Assembly: GCF_001598695.1 (NCBI RefSeq)
Contig: NZ_BCZK01000008.1
Span: 222,462-286,461, forward strand
DNA length: 64,000 bases
DNA from: Klebsiella oxytoca NBRC 105695
GTDB taxonomy: Bacteria > Pseudomonadota > Gammaproteobacteria > Enterobacterales > Enterobacteriaceae
Reading direction: 5' to 3'
Shown here piece after piece: positions 54,917-63,955 of this stretch. The notes under the pieces were generated by a model that searched no databases, had not been told where the DNA came from, and saw nothing but the letters and a program-made list of their open reading frames with translations. Numbering within the stretch: the stretch's first letter is position 1; every line of letters starts with the position of its first letter. Made by a program: the position numbers and the translations under genes.

Positions 54917-56994
54917 TCTCCAAAAAGGCTTCTGATATCATCAGGAACATCATCAATTGCCAACTCGCCACTTTCTAACATTTTCTTTATTCTTTTTATC
55001 TGTTCGAAACCTGTAATCAGCTCATTACGCTGCTCTTCACTTTTATCCCCATATGTATTATCCATTGCATCCATATTCTCGGAGCTTGGATAATTGAACG
55101 ACAATCGATAGTTATTACTGACAACATTATTATACTCATCAATCAGTATATCCATACCATCCCCTACTCCACAAATACGTAGCCATGCTTTAGTTCTTGT
55201 GATTGCTGTAAAAAGGGAGTTTCTCTTTTTACCTAACTCATACCCCCCTTGATAATATTGAGAATTCATCACGTACACCATGGCTGCCTCATTTCCCTTA
55301 GCTCGATGAATATGAGTAATAGCAATAGAGTTATCTTTAAAAATAACATCTCTGCTAGTATCTTTTCCAACAATATGACAATTGATATTTAATTTTCTTA
55401 GTTCATAAGTTAGATATGCTGCTTGTCTGGCCATTGTGTATGGCACTGGAAATACAACCAATATATCACTTGCCTCAAGCTCTTGATTTTCAATGTTTTC
55501 CTTTATCTGGTTTGCAACCCATGCGGCTTGATCTTCATTGGTGTTATATTTGTTAACTATAATTGCATTATCAGGTTCTATTAAATCATAAAAGAAATCA
55601 GGTGTTCTATCCCTTGCCCTTTGTAAGGTAACTCCTGACCCAAGCTTTAGTGTCCCACCAACTGTCTCAAATCCAATATTATTCCAAAATGAAGGTTCTC
55701 TGAACATCTTCACCAAACCATCTTGTCGATAAATACCTAAACCAAAAGCCAGCGCTAAAGTGAGCGTCCAAGGTGGATTTCGATAACAAATGGGCAATAA
55801 AACATCTTGTTGAGGTTTATCTTTTTCATTTTGTAATGTAACAAGAGGAATCGAGTTTGCGTCAGTACCAAACAATTTTTCAGGGGGTAACATCTTATAC
55901 TCCCCCAAATTTTGCAATTCATCATACGCCCAAACGATTTTGATAGGTTCTTTAGTAAACTTATAAACCAACTTGAAAAATTCTTCAGGAAAATCTTGAG
56001 CCTCATCTATTAGAATATAATCATAAATTGGCTCAACATGTTGATTAGAGATGAAATCTAATAACTCTTTACAGATTCCTTTAAATGCGTCATCTCTACC
56101 AAATTTTGCTTCGGCAGCAGACCAACTCATTGGATTATAACCTAAATGTTTACATATTTCAGAATATACTCCTTGCTCAGCCCCTCCCCAAGAATGCTGT
56201 ATAGTTAGAAAAGAATAATCAGGCTCGTCTTTTTTATGATCAAAATAAAATTTTTCAATTAATCGCTTAAACTGCTGATAAAGAGTTCTACTTTGGAAAG
56301 TTACAACTATTCGTTTATCTTCTTCAAATGCATGCAGATAAGCAGCCTTCATTGCCAAAATAATAGTTTTCCCAGAACCTGCAAGTCCTCTAATTCTTTG
56401 AGGTTTATCAGGGCTTTCAATTGCAGCTTTTTTTTGCCATGAATCAAGATTAGCAATTTCCTTTTCAATTTTTTTCATTACCCCGCCATAAGAATCATCA
56501 CGTGTAACGTTAGTCCTTTTCTTTGCCGGTTTTAAAACATCAGTTTTTTGAATCGTAGCATTTATTTGTTTAAAAATACCATCTGGGATTTTTTCAAAAG
56601 AAGATATTTTCTTTACTAAGTTACTAATTGTTGAAAATGAATCATCAGACTCATCATTATCCCTAATAGAGATCACCCTTATTTTAAAGGCAAGCTCCCT
56701 CCTATTCAATAACTCCTTCTGTGATAGGAATTTTTGGAAAACGCCACGATATAATTCATCTTGATAATTAAAAATAGAATCAATATCAGCTTCACTGAAG
56801 TTTGTTAAATCAAAAATAACCACCCCATGCTGGAGAGTAATAAGCATTGCATCTGTTAGCATTGCTTCATTACCAGAATCAAACATTGGGTAACCGATAT
56901 AAAGAGTTCCTTCCACTTCAAGTTCTGAAAGGCATTCGACTAATTCATCAACAGCAACAGGATTGCTTTTCTTACCAAAAACTATATCTAACAT
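54913..56994 (-). CDS. Superfamily 1 (UvrD-like) helicase of a two-gene cargo module
   Basis: A 693-residue protein. The N-terminal domain (about 1-170) resembles a small nuclease- or regulatory-type fold without recognised catalytic residues. The helicase core shows Walker A RGLAGSGKT near 203, DEAQDFPEEFF near 327, late motifs HRAKGNEAAMVYVMN and the terminal TAITRTKAWLRI. It should translocate on or unwind DNA using ATP. Coupled to the DUF2290-like gene; AT-rich relative to ICE neighbours. A defence role is inferred, not shown. Confidence 0.85.
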   Translation of the reverse strand: MLDIVFGKKSNPVAVDELVECLSELEVEGTLYIGYPMFDSGNEAMLTDAMLITLQHGVVIFDLTNFSEADIDSIFNYQDELYRGVFQKFLSQKELLNRRELAFKIRVISIRDNDESDDSFSTISNLVKKISSFEKIPDGIFKQINATIQKTDVLKPAKKRTNVTRDDSYGGVMKKIEKEIANLDSWQKKAAIESPDKPQRIRGLAGSGKTIILAMKAAYLHAFEEDKRIVVTFQSRTLYQQFKRLIEKFYFDHKKDEPDYSFLTIQHSWGGAEQGVYSEICKHLGYNPMSWSAAEAKFGRDDAFKGICKELLDFISNQHVEPIYDYILIDEAQDFPEEFFKLVYKFTKEPIKIVWAYDELQNLGEYKMLPPEKLFGTDANSIPLVTLQNEKDKPQQDVLLPICYRNPPWTLTLALAFGLGIYRQDGLVKMFREPSFWNNIGFETVGGTLKLGSGVTLQRARDRTPDFFYDLIEPDNAIIVNKYNTNEDQAAWVANQIKENIENQELEASDILVVFPVPYTMARQAAYLTYELRKLNINCHIVGKDTSRDVIFKDNSIAITHIHRAKGNEAAMVYVMNSQYYQGGYELGKKRNSLFTAITRTKAWLRICGVGDGMDILIDEYNNVVSNNYRLSFNYPSSENMDAMDNTYGDKSEEQRNELITGFEQIKRIKKMLESGELAIDDVPDDIRSLFGE

Positions 56995-56999
56995 AATAG

Positions 57000-57450
57000 C
57001 CTCTACATGAAATCAAGCCACAAACATAAAATCGGACATACCATATGTACCCGTGTTACTGGCACGTAGCTATATAATTTTTAAATGAATTACCAATCAA
57101 CTCAACAATTTTCTTCCATAGATATGCCACCTCCACGCGACAAATAGACCTTACTGAATCAGTTTTCGGCTCAAAAGTTATCGCCAAATGGTATAAGTGA
57201 GGTGCAATTGTGTCTCCCTTACTCACCAATTTTGCAGCAACCATCCCGTGAAACATCAGCAATAACTCGCCAAAAGGTTGAGGCCAGCGTCAAAGAGATG
57301 TTTTTCGTTCTTGACCTTCACATCATCGTCATTTAGTAAAGCATTTATCTTTAAATAGCGCAGTTTCTTAGCGAACTTTTAACCGCCATTATCATCCATT
57401 CCTTCATTACTTCCACTCCAACAGTGTTGACACTGTCAACATAGCTCACT
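57000..57450. other. Intergenic region upstream of the helicase module
   Basis: A 450-bp AT-rich stretch probably holding the promoter of the helicase module. A 68-codon minus-strand frame (57056-57262, MLMFHGMVAAKLVSKGDTIA...) has no clear ribosome-binding site and could be a decayed gene. A short palindrome TGTTGACAC/TGTCAACA lies at 57424-57441; similar TGTTGACAxTGTCAACA motifs occur inside coding regions near 45345, 46705 and 53225. Confidence 0.4.
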
Positions 57451-58650
57451 TTATGACCTGAAATAATTTCCCCTGATCTCAGCCATCACACCAGACACAA
57501 ACTCTCTGCGAGCACGTTTGACCTCTGTTTTTCCACCGAGTGGTGGCGTACTAACCGTTTTTTGCTTTACAGGCGGATACACAGCCCCTACGTCACCAGT
57601 GTTAAACTGCCCTTCCCTCGCCCGTTTCAGGTTTGCCAGCAGATACGCCGTGACGTTCCTGACCTCTGTCGCTTTCATGCGGCCAGCCAGATCGTCCAGA
57701 ATCCGCTGTCCCAGCCCGTCAGGCAGCGCGTTAAGCTGCTGCTCCAGCATATCCCGGTCAGGCGTGTTCAGCCGTTCGATAATCGCTGTCGGCCATGACA
57801 ACCGACTTTCGCCCCCTACGTACGTATCTTTTACACTCTGTGTAAAACTACGTACGTAACGGTTCGATTTTCGAACTAAGCCGCCATCCTTTGATTTCCG
57901 GCTTAGTTCGGAATCCGAACCCGGTAAAATATCCCCCTTCAGACAGCTAAGTTCGGATTCCGAACTCTGTGATTTTTGACCTGGTTCGGTTTCAGAACCG
58001 GGGGTTTTCTTCTGCCGTAACGACACCATTTCCTGCGGAGTTTGTGGGGCAGATAACCGGGCTTCGATCAGCGCAACGCGTGAGTGCCGGTGGCGCATAC
58101 GGGTATCGGATTTGATTTCATGCAAAACGGCCAGCGCTGTCAGGCGTATTGTTTTATTGGTGTGTCGGCAGGCATCAGCAACGGCATCAAGCCAGCCAGG
58201 ATCGAAGTATTCCGCGTCAAACAGTCCCAGCGGCTCGTCGTGCTGAGCATAGATATTGCCGCGAATGCGTCCGGATTTATCCCTGACACGCTTGCAGAGA
58301 CTCAGCCACCCGGTAAGGCGTAGCATTAACAGCGCCCGGCTGACCGTCTCCCGGGAGGCCTTATCCGAATGGGGAAGTGCCAGCTGACACTGCAATTCGT
58401 CATAGGTCGGAAAAACAGCGCCCTCATTCTGCTGGGCATACAGCCGGATCATCACCCACGCCATCTTATCCAACGGCGATAACCGGCTATCCAGAAATAA
58501 ACGCCGGGGAACGGCGTCATGCACGTTCCCCAAAAAAAGCAATCCGCTCTGCTCATTACTCTGCTCACCGGACTGCGCCTTTTGCTCAATCCGGTTGTGC
58601 ATCTTCGCCAGCGTACGCTGGATAACATCATCGACGGGAATAACGGCCAT
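57451..58650 (-). CDS. STY4528-family ICE replication protein
   Basis: A 399-residue protein typical of SPI-7-like ICEs. The N-terminal part contains a helix-turn-helix-like region (LPHSDKASRETVSRALLMLRLTGWLSLCKR) and FLDSRLSPLDKMAWVMIRLYAQQN. A serine- and glutamate-rich linker (230-270) precedes a C-terminal domain. It starts in a TGATG overlap with the DUF2857 gene. Role in ICE replication is inferred from its family name and context. Confidence 0.88.
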   Translation of the reverse strand: MAVIPVDDVIQRTLAKMHNRIEQKAQSGEQSNEQSGLLFLGNVHDAVPRRLFLDSRLSPLDKMAWVMIRLYAQQNEGAVFPTYDELQCQLALPHSDKASRETVSRALLMLRLTGWLSLCKRVRDKSGRIRGNIYAQHDEPLGLFDAEYFDPGWLDAVADACRHTNKTIRLTALAVLHEIKSDTRMRHRHSRVALIEARLSAPQTPQEMVSLRQKKTPGSETEPGQKSQSSESELSCLKGDILPGSDSELSRKSKDGGLVRKSNRYVRSFTQSVKDTYVGGESRLSWPTAIIERLNTPDRDMLEQQLNALPDGLGQRILDDLAGRMKATEVRNVTAYLLANLKRAREGQFNTGDVGAVYPPVKQKTVSTPPLGGKTEVKRARREFVSGVMAEIRGNYFRS

Positions 58651-59174
58651 CAGGCGGCACTCCATCCTTTGGTTAGCGTCCAGACTGAAGTTAACGAAAT
58701 GTCCTGCTGCTCGGCGATTAACATCATGGCCTCCAGTGCATCCAGCGATTCCAGGTTATCAACGTTCGATGCCTTCCACTGCTGCCACACCGCCAGCTCC
58801 TGTTCTTCTGTCGGGATCTGGCTGCGCCCCTGCCGGGTTACAACACCGACCAGGCGTCGCCGGGAACTGACCTCCGTCGCCGTCAGACCGAAAAAACACT
58901 GCATCAGCTCGATAGAGCCGCCCAGCGTTAACGCCCTGTCGATCCGTTGCGTCCGGGTCTGCTCACGACGGGCCTGCGCCAGCATGGTATTCAGGTTGGT
59001 GTGGTTGATGCGGAAGGTCAGAAGCGATACCTGTGTATTCACCAGATAATGCAGATCCTCGACGGTCAGGCTGTTTAGTTCCTGGATCTCTTCCAGCGTT
59101 AACCCCATCGCCTCACAACGGCGGATATTGCCCGACTTCAGTTCCATAACTATCTGCGTTAACAGTGCATTCAT
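58650..59174 (-). CDS. DUF2857 family protein
   Basis: A 174-residue soluble protein with LKSGNIRRCEAMGLTLEEIQELNSLTVEDL and a conserved FFGLTATEVSSRRRLVGV segment, as in STY4526-type ICE proteins. Likely a DNA-binding regulator by its helical basic region. Coupled on both sides. Confidence 0.88.
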   Translation of the reverse strand: MNALLTQIVMELKSGNIRRCEAMGLTLEEIQELNSLTVEDLHYLVNTQVSLLTFRINHTNLNTMLAQARREQTRTQRIDRALTLGGSIELMQCFFGLTATEVSSRRRLVGVVTRQGRSQIPTEEQELAVWQQWKASNVDNLESLDALEAMMLIAEQQDISLTSVWTLTKGWSAA

Positions 59175-59266
59175 CGCGCACTCCCTCCATAAATAATCGC
59201 AATATCAACAGCCCATGCCAGAAAACAAAGCAGAATGACGATCCATGATGTGGCTTCAGCTTTCAT
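59171..59266 (-). CDS. 31-aa membrane peptide between TraR-like and DUF2857 genes
   Basis: Starts at 59266 (MKAEATSWIVILLCFLAWAV, ending AIIYGGSAR) with GGAGG 7 bp upstream. One hydrophobic helix. It overlaps the TraR-like gene by 11 bp and the DUF2857 start by 4 bp (ATGA). The tight coupling on both sides supports a real gene missed by length filters. Confidence 0.7.
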   Translation of the reverse strand: MKAEATSWIVILLCFLAWAVDIAIIYGGSAR

Positions 59267-59498
59267 CGTATCCTCCATATCCAACACGCCGCCGGAACTC
59301 AGCAATGGTCTGGCATTCAACGCACAGCCTGACGCCCGGAACAGCTCTGCGACGGGCCTCCGGGATCTCATGTCCGCAGAGTTCGCATTCAGCAGACGAT
59401 ATCGCCGGTGATATCAATGAAGAGCGAATCCGCTCGACCTGGCTATCGACCATCAGTTGGGTCACTTCCTGCGCCTCATCAACCCAGTCAGCTTTCAT
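59256..59498 (-). CDS. TraR/DksA-type zinc-finger protein
   Basis: An 80-residue protein with the C4 zinc finger CELCGHEIPEARRRAVPGVRLCVECQ typical of the TraR/DksA family. Short TraR-like proteins bind the RNA polymerase secondary channel and mimic ppGpp/DksA. Placed upstream of the DUF2857 gene and overlapping parB by 4 bp. Control of ICE transcription is plausible. Confidence 0.88.
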   Translation of the reverse strand: MKADWVDEAQEVTQLMVDSQVERIRSSLISPAISSAECELCGHEIPEARRRAVPGVRLCVECQTIAEFRRRVGYGGYDES

Positions 59499-61105
59499 GC
59501 TGCACCCTCCCCGAATGTCTGGCGTTGCAGCTCTCGCAACCGGCGCACTACCCTGATTAAACGCAGGAATTTCACCGCATACATATCATCAAATAATGGA
59601 GCATCTAACGGGCCAGAACTGGATGCACCGATAAGAAACCCGGTTAATATCGATATAGGCATATCCGTCGCCTCACCGCACAACGTAGCCAGAGGTTCGC
59701 CATCTGGGTTTGATGAGAGGGAATAACCCGCACCCAGGAGAGATTTATTTTCCTGAACAGCATCTTCAATCCCCATCACCTCCGCCAGTTCGAACGCCAG
59801 GCGAAACGCGATGTCCTGTAGATGTTCAACATCATCCTGTAACGCCGGGATATGCCAGATGTCAGTTACCGGCTCCAGCCCACTTGCGGCAAAAGTAATG
59901 GTGTTTGCTGGCGGTTCCTGAAGCTTGCCATCACCAGGCTCTGGAGCAACGCCCGGAAGAGCGTCGGGTAATTCAGATGTCGAATCTCCGGGTATATTCC
60001 CATCATAAAAATCCAACTGCTCTTCATCGGGCGGTCGATCAATATGAGCGGAGGAACTACCTCCAGTAGTGGCGGGCTTTTTTCCCGTTGATCCGGAGTC
60101 GATGGTGACAGAGGGTGGCTCCGCAGCCGGTGGTGGTGAAGGCTCATCATGGGTTTTGTCTGCATCCAGAACATGCTGGGGAAGCGGCTCCGGCGCTCCA
60201 AACAGTTTGCGCCGGTTCTGTTCCTGCGGATCAAGCTCAATCAGCCAGCTATCGTAGGTCAGTTGCGGATCGGGCATTGCCTTCAGCAGGGCCGCAATCA
60301 GCTCTTCTTTAAAGATGTCGGCTGAGTAGTGATCCGGGTCATCAAAAGCTCGACAAACACCGCCAAAGACATCATTAAATTCCTGTTCCGGAGGTAACGC
60401 GACATTCTGGCTGAAGGCTTGCCAGGCTTTTTCCGCCGCTGTTCGCAGCGCGATAAGCTGGGTGATCTGAGGCCGCCCCATACCTGAATTAAGCAAGTTG
60501 GGCATCCATGGCCAAAGGTGTTCGATTGTCGCCATCATGCGACTGATATTCGAATGGTGAACCGGATAACCGGCCTCTTTCAGCAGATCGGCCAGCTCAC
60601 GCTGACTCACTTCTCGCCCCAGTTGTTCCTCGTATATAGCTCGCGCCTTCTCGATGCCAAAAGCTTTATCAATAAATGACAGCTCACCACGCACATCATT
60701 CTCGGCCAGATGGCCGATAACGCACTGCAAACGTCCGGGCCACGGTTTCACGATGCACTGAACACGGCGAAAACGCTCATCGCCAGTCTCTGCATACAGT
60801 TCCGTCAGGATGGAATAGCGAGTGTTGCCACCGTCGCTGAAGATATAAACATCTTCGGGGCTTTCCGGATCTCTGGTGACTTTTGGCACCGAATCCAGCC
60901 CCCGGGCGCGGATCGACGCTTTGATATCTTCATACTTCGGGTTACGGGAAGTTCGGGGGTTATCCGGATTAGGCCGCAGTTGCTCCAGTGTCAGCACCAT
61001 TGGCATTTCATTTACCGGCAACAACACGGCAGAGTTTTCAGTGTTCGGAGTACGACCCCGCTGGAGTAGCTTTTCACCCAGTTGGCTGGATTTCTTAGAA
61101 GTCAT
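59495..61105 (-). CDS. parB: ParB family partition protein (ICE_PFGI_1 type)
   Basis: A 536-residue protein of TIGR03764. The N-terminal ParB/Srx domain shows LEQLRPNPDNPRTSRNPKYEDIKASIRARGL near residue 40 and IFSDGGNTRYSIL near 85. A central helix-turn-helix follows (VSQRELADLLKEAGYPVHHSNISRMM). The long C-terminal part is low-complexity and acidic. Coupled with ParA and DnaB for ICE maintenance. Overlaps dnaB by 11 bp. Confidence 0.92.
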   Translation of the reverse strand: MTSKKSSQLGEKLLQRGRTPNTENSAVLLPVNEMPMVLTLEQLRPNPDNPRTSRNPKYEDIKASIRARGLDSVPKVTRDPESPEDVYIFSDGGNTRYSILTELYAETGDERFRRVQCIVKPWPGRLQCVIGHLAENDVRGELSFIDKAFGIEKARAIYEEQLGREVSQRELADLLKEAGYPVHHSNISRMMATIEHLWPWMPNLLNSGMGRPQITQLIALRTAAEKAWQAFSQNVALPPEQEFNDVFGGVCRAFDDPDHYSADIFKEELIAALLKAMPDPQLTYDSWLIELDPQEQNRRKLFGAPEPLPQHVLDADKTHDEPSPPPAAEPPSVTIDSGSTGKKPATTGGSSSAHIDRPPDEEQLDFYDGNIPGDSTSELPDALPGVAPEPGDGKLQEPPANTITFAASGLEPVTDIWHIPALQDDVEHLQDIAFRLAFELAEVMGIEDAVQENKSLLGAGYSLSSNPDGEPLATLCGEATDMPISILTGFLIGASSSGPLDAPLFDDMYAVKFLRLIRVVRRLRELQRQTFGEGAA

Positions 61106-62447
61106 AGCGACCTCCTGTAAAATCCTCGAAACGGGTAATCTCCGCCTGATACTTCACTTTTACGGTGCCAATCGGACCGTTACGCTGCTTGCCAAGAATA
61201 ATTTCGGCCACACCCGGCTCATGCGTATCGGCGTCATACACTTCGTCCCGGTAAACAAACATAATCAGATCGGCATCCTGCTCCAGCGCTCCGGAATCGC
61301 GCAGGTCACCATTATTCGGACGCTTATCCGCCCGGCTTTCCAGTGAGCGGTTAAGCTGTGACAGCGCTACTACCGGACAACCAATTTCTTTCGCCAGCGC
61401 TTTGAGTGAGCGGGATATTTCCGCGATCTCCTGCGTCCGGTTCTCTTGTCCTGGACAGCGCATCAGTTGCAGATAGTCCAGCAGGATCAGGGATGGGTGA
61501 CCGTATTTACGGATATTTTTTCTCACCCGGGAACGCAGGAGCGCCGGTGTCATATAGCTGGAATCATCAATTACCAGCCTGCCTTTCCAGTCTTCAAGCA
61601 GGACTTTCATTGCTGCGCTGACCCGCGCCCAGTCTTCATCCTGCATATCGCCATTGCGCAGGTGTTGCAGAGGCACACGCCCCAGCATGGCGGTAAAGCG
61701 CATCAACAACTGCTCAGTAGGCATTTCCAGGCTATAGACCTGCACCGCCATATCCTGACGCTCATTCAATGCGCCTTCGCAGAACGCCAGTCCCAGCGCC
61801 GTTTTCCCCATCGATGGGCGACCAGCCAGTAGTATCAGGTCACTGGATTGAAAACCACTGGTCATACTATTCAGTTGAGTAAAGCCGGTAGGTGTGCCGG
61901 TAATGAGATCTTCACTACCGCAACGTTGCTCTAATCGGTTGAGGAAGACTTCCAGTGAAACAGGTAAATCAACGTCACCATCCGGGGATTGCTGTTCGGC
62001 AATGGCAAAGATACGGCGCTCAGCTTCATCCAGTAATACCATCAGGTCACTTCTGGCATCACTGGCCTGCCCGACCAGATCGTGCCCCAGTTCCAGCAAC
62101 TGGCGCTTCTGGCCGTAGCTGGCAACATACTCTGCATAAGCCACAATATTGGCCGCACTGGGCGTATTTTTGGAGAGTTCGGCGAGATAGGCAAAGCCAC
62201 CGCACTGTTCCAGAGTGCCCTGCTGCTCCATTGATTCGGCCAGGGTGATCAGGTCGATAGGCTTGTTCTGGAGTAGCAGCGTCTGCATTGCAGAGAAAAT
62301 TACGCTATGCGGTCGCGAATAAAAGCGGTCAGCAGAGACAATCGTCGCAATATCATCCCAGCGATCGTTATCGAGCATCAGACCGCCAAGGACGGCTTGC
62401 TCGGCGCTGATTGAATGCGGAGGCAATATCTGTTCGGCGTTATTCAT
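61095..62447 (-). CDS. dnaB: Replicative DNA helicase DnaB (ICE-encoded)
   Basis: A 450-residue hexameric helicase. The N-terminal primase-interaction domain (SISAEQAVLGGLMLDNDRWDD) precedes a RecA-like domain with Walker A LLAGRPSMGKTALGL near residue 205, Walker B in LILLDYLQLM and the DnaB motif RDSGALEQDADLIMF. The ATG at 62447 is used because the upstream GTG lies within the GGAGG site. Supports extrachromosomal ICE replication. Confidence 0.95.
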   Translation of the reverse strand: MNNAEQILPPHSISAEQAVLGGLMLDNDRWDDIATIVSADRFYSRPHSVIFSAMQTLLLQNKPIDLITLAESMEQQGTLEQCGGFAYLAELSKNTPSAANIVAYAEYVASYGQKRQLLELGHDLVGQASDARSDLMVLLDEAERRIFAIAEQQSPDGDVDLPVSLEVFLNRLEQRCGSEDLITGTPTGFTQLNSMTSGFQSSDLILLAGRPSMGKTALGLAFCEGALNERQDMAVQVYSLEMPTEQLLMRFTAMLGRVPLQHLRNGDMQDEDWARVSAAMKVLLEDWKGRLVIDDSSYMTPALLRSRVRKNIRKYGHPSLILLDYLQLMRCPGQENRTQEIAEISRSLKALAKEIGCPVVALSQLNRSLESRADKRPNNGDLRDSGALEQDADLIMFVYRDEVYDADTHEPGVAEIILGKQRNGPIGTVKVKYQAEITRFEDFTGGRYDF

Positions 62448-62829
62448 GCTGGCCTCCGGCACTACGACATTCGACCAGAGCTTTATTCAAACGGGCCAGC
62501 CAGGATGGGGAGACAAGAAACAGCGGCCAGCCATCACGTTCGACATCAAGATAAACCGCAGAACCAGCGGAATAACCGACCTCAAAGAAACGCCAGTCAC
62601 GGGGGGAATCAATCTCCATATCCATGCTGAGATCAACAAGCTGGTTATCCGGCATCAGACCCCATACTTCGAGCTGGAATTCACTGCAATCCCACATCGC
62701 CTCCAGTAGACCAGGGATTTTTTCCAGAGCGTCAGAATAGGTTTTGGCTTCAAAAAAGACCCATTGCTCATCAACTTTTACCCGATCATCGCGAGCTACG
62801 AGACTGTAATTTGCACGATAAAGTCTCAT
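62440..62829 (-). CDS. Hypothetical protein between parA and dnaB (129 aa)
   Basis: A 129-residue soluble protein, acidic, with aromatic-rich segments (DEQWVFFEAKTYSDALEKIPG; VYLDVERDGWPLFLVSPSWL). Conserved position between ParA and DnaB suggests a role in ICE maintenance, but no family is recognised. It starts in a TAATG overlap with parA and ends 8 bp inside dnaB. Confidence 0.75.
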   Translation of the reverse strand: MRLYRANYSLVARDDRVKVDEQWVFFEAKTYSDALEKIPGLLEAMWDCSEFQLEVWGLMPDNQLVDLSMDMEIDSPRDWRFFEVGYSAGSAVYLDVERDGWPLFLVSPSWLARLNKALVECRSAGGQHE

Positions 62830-63704
62830 TACTTGTCCCCCTTCGGCTGGTTTTGCAGTACCGCATCAAAGCGGTCGCGCCATTCAGGGAACAATTCACA
62901 GGCCAGATCGTGCATGGTTTGCGCAGCTGGCAGACTCTTACGGTCAGTATGGTATTCAAGGCGGTGAGCGGGTTGCCCCCGCGTATGGCCCAGTTTGTAG
63001 ACTTCAAGATCGTAGATTTGGGTTTCGAGCAGAGTGACTGGCGGAATATCCGCTTTGCTATACGTTCCATCAGCAATAATCGTGGTTAACGCACTCAGCG
63101 CTTCTTCGGCCAGCAGGGTGTAATCCATGCAGTTGACCAGAACTTTCATCGGCGGCAGCGTGAGACCAAACCCACGATAAGGAAGAAGTTCCTCCATCAG
63201 GGTTACAGTTCCCCGCAGGAACTCGCGGACATCCGGCACCACGGGCTTCACCATCGCGACTGCCGTATGCGACGTTGCCAGCAGCACCAGTTCCAGCATG
63301 ATGGAACGAGCGCCCTGTGAATCGATGATGATCACATCGTAAGCAGCAAACAGCGGATGCTGAAGCAAGTTGCGCAAGCGAATACGACCATCCGCCGCGT
63401 GCATCATGGCCGTCTTGAGTTGTTCATGGGGATCATTAGAGATAATCAGGTCAAGATTATCGATGCTGGTCTGGGAAATCAGTTGCTCAGGACGGTTGAG
63501 ATCCACGGTCTGCATCAGCATCTCATAAAGACCGCACGGCGCTTCATAGCGTAATGAGTAGTAACTGGAGGCGGTAGGCTGGGCGTAGTCGCCATCAATC
63601 AGGAGGGTTTTGAGACCGGCGTCGGCACAGAAGCCAGCCAGGTTAGCGGAGTGAGTGGATTTACCTTCACCGCCTTTGGTAGAAATTACTGAAATTACAT
63701 GCAT
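62829..63704 (-). CDS. parA: ParA family partition ATPase
   Basis: A 291-residue MinD/ParA-type ATPase with the deviant Walker A STKGGEGKSTHSANL at residues 9-22, LLIDGDYAQP (Walker A') and DVIIIDSQGA (Walker B). The start at 63704 follows CAGGTG. First gene of the maintenance operon, beginning only 56 bp inside attR. Confidence 0.93.
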   Translation of the reverse strand: MHVISVISTKGGEGKSTHSANLAGFCADAGLKTLLIDGDYAQPTASSYYSLRYEAPCGLYEMLMQTVDLNRPEQLISQTSIDNLDLIISNDPHEQLKTAMMHAADGRIRLRNLLQHPLFAAYDVIIIDSQGARSIMLELVLLATSHTAVAMVKPVVPDVREFLRGTVTLMEELLPYRGFGLTLPPMKVLVNCMDYTLLAEEALSALTTIIADGTYSKADIPPVTLLETQIYDLEVYKLGHTRGQPAHRLEYHTDRKSLPAAQTMHDLACELFPEWRDRFDAVLQNQPKGDK

Positions 63705-63760
63705 ATAAGTCACCTGTGTACGCTTTACAGGTAACAAACGTTCTATGCGTGTTTAAATCA

Positions 63761-63816
63761 GGGATTGAAAATCCCCGTGTCCTTGGTTCGATTCCGAGTC
63801 CGGGCACCACTATTCA
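63761..63816. repeat. attR: 56-bp direct repeat of tRNA-Phe 3' half
   Basis: Identical to attL without mismatch and includes the encoded CCA and CTATTCA. Beyond it lies chromosomal sequence with the tRNA terminator. Confidence 0.93.
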
Positions 63817-63819
63817 GAG

Positions 63820-63845
63820 AACCCAGCCTATGGCTGGGTTTTTGC
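63820..63845 (+). terminator. Native tRNA-Phe terminator, displaced by the ICE
   Basis: AACCCAGCC/GGCTGGGTT with a 3-nt loop followed by T-rich sequence; this would directly follow tRNA-Phe in an empty site. Confidence 0.85.
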
Positions 63846-63955
63846 TTTTCCGCGAGCGGACTCTCCATCGAACTCCGTTCGATTATTCGCCGCACGGCGG
63901 CTCACCCCTTCGGGGCCAGCGCGACAAGCGCGCTGTTCAACGCCTCTGGCGTTAG

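Larger units (their letters stand above)
15414..63816. mobile_element. Integrative and conjugative element at tRNA-Phe, about 48.4 kb
   Basis: The element is bounded by the 56-bp direct repeat. It carries a tyrosine integrase, a MobH-type TraI, a TraD coupling protein and a nearly complete PFGI-1/SPI-7/ICEHin1056-type secretion gene set. It also carries the ParA, DnaB, ParB, STY4528, TopB and DUF3577 maintenance genes. Only PilL of the type IVB pilus cluster is present, and I see no ssb or radC. At least five AT-rich cargo patches interrupt the backbone. The element appears complete, but transfer competence is not proven: the TraI HD motif is degenerate by eye. Confidence 0.93.

Noticed and set aside
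57056..57262. 68-codon minus-strand frame
   Set aside because: No clear ribosome-binding site, no recognised motif, located in an AT-rich promoter region; recorded only as a possible decayed gene.
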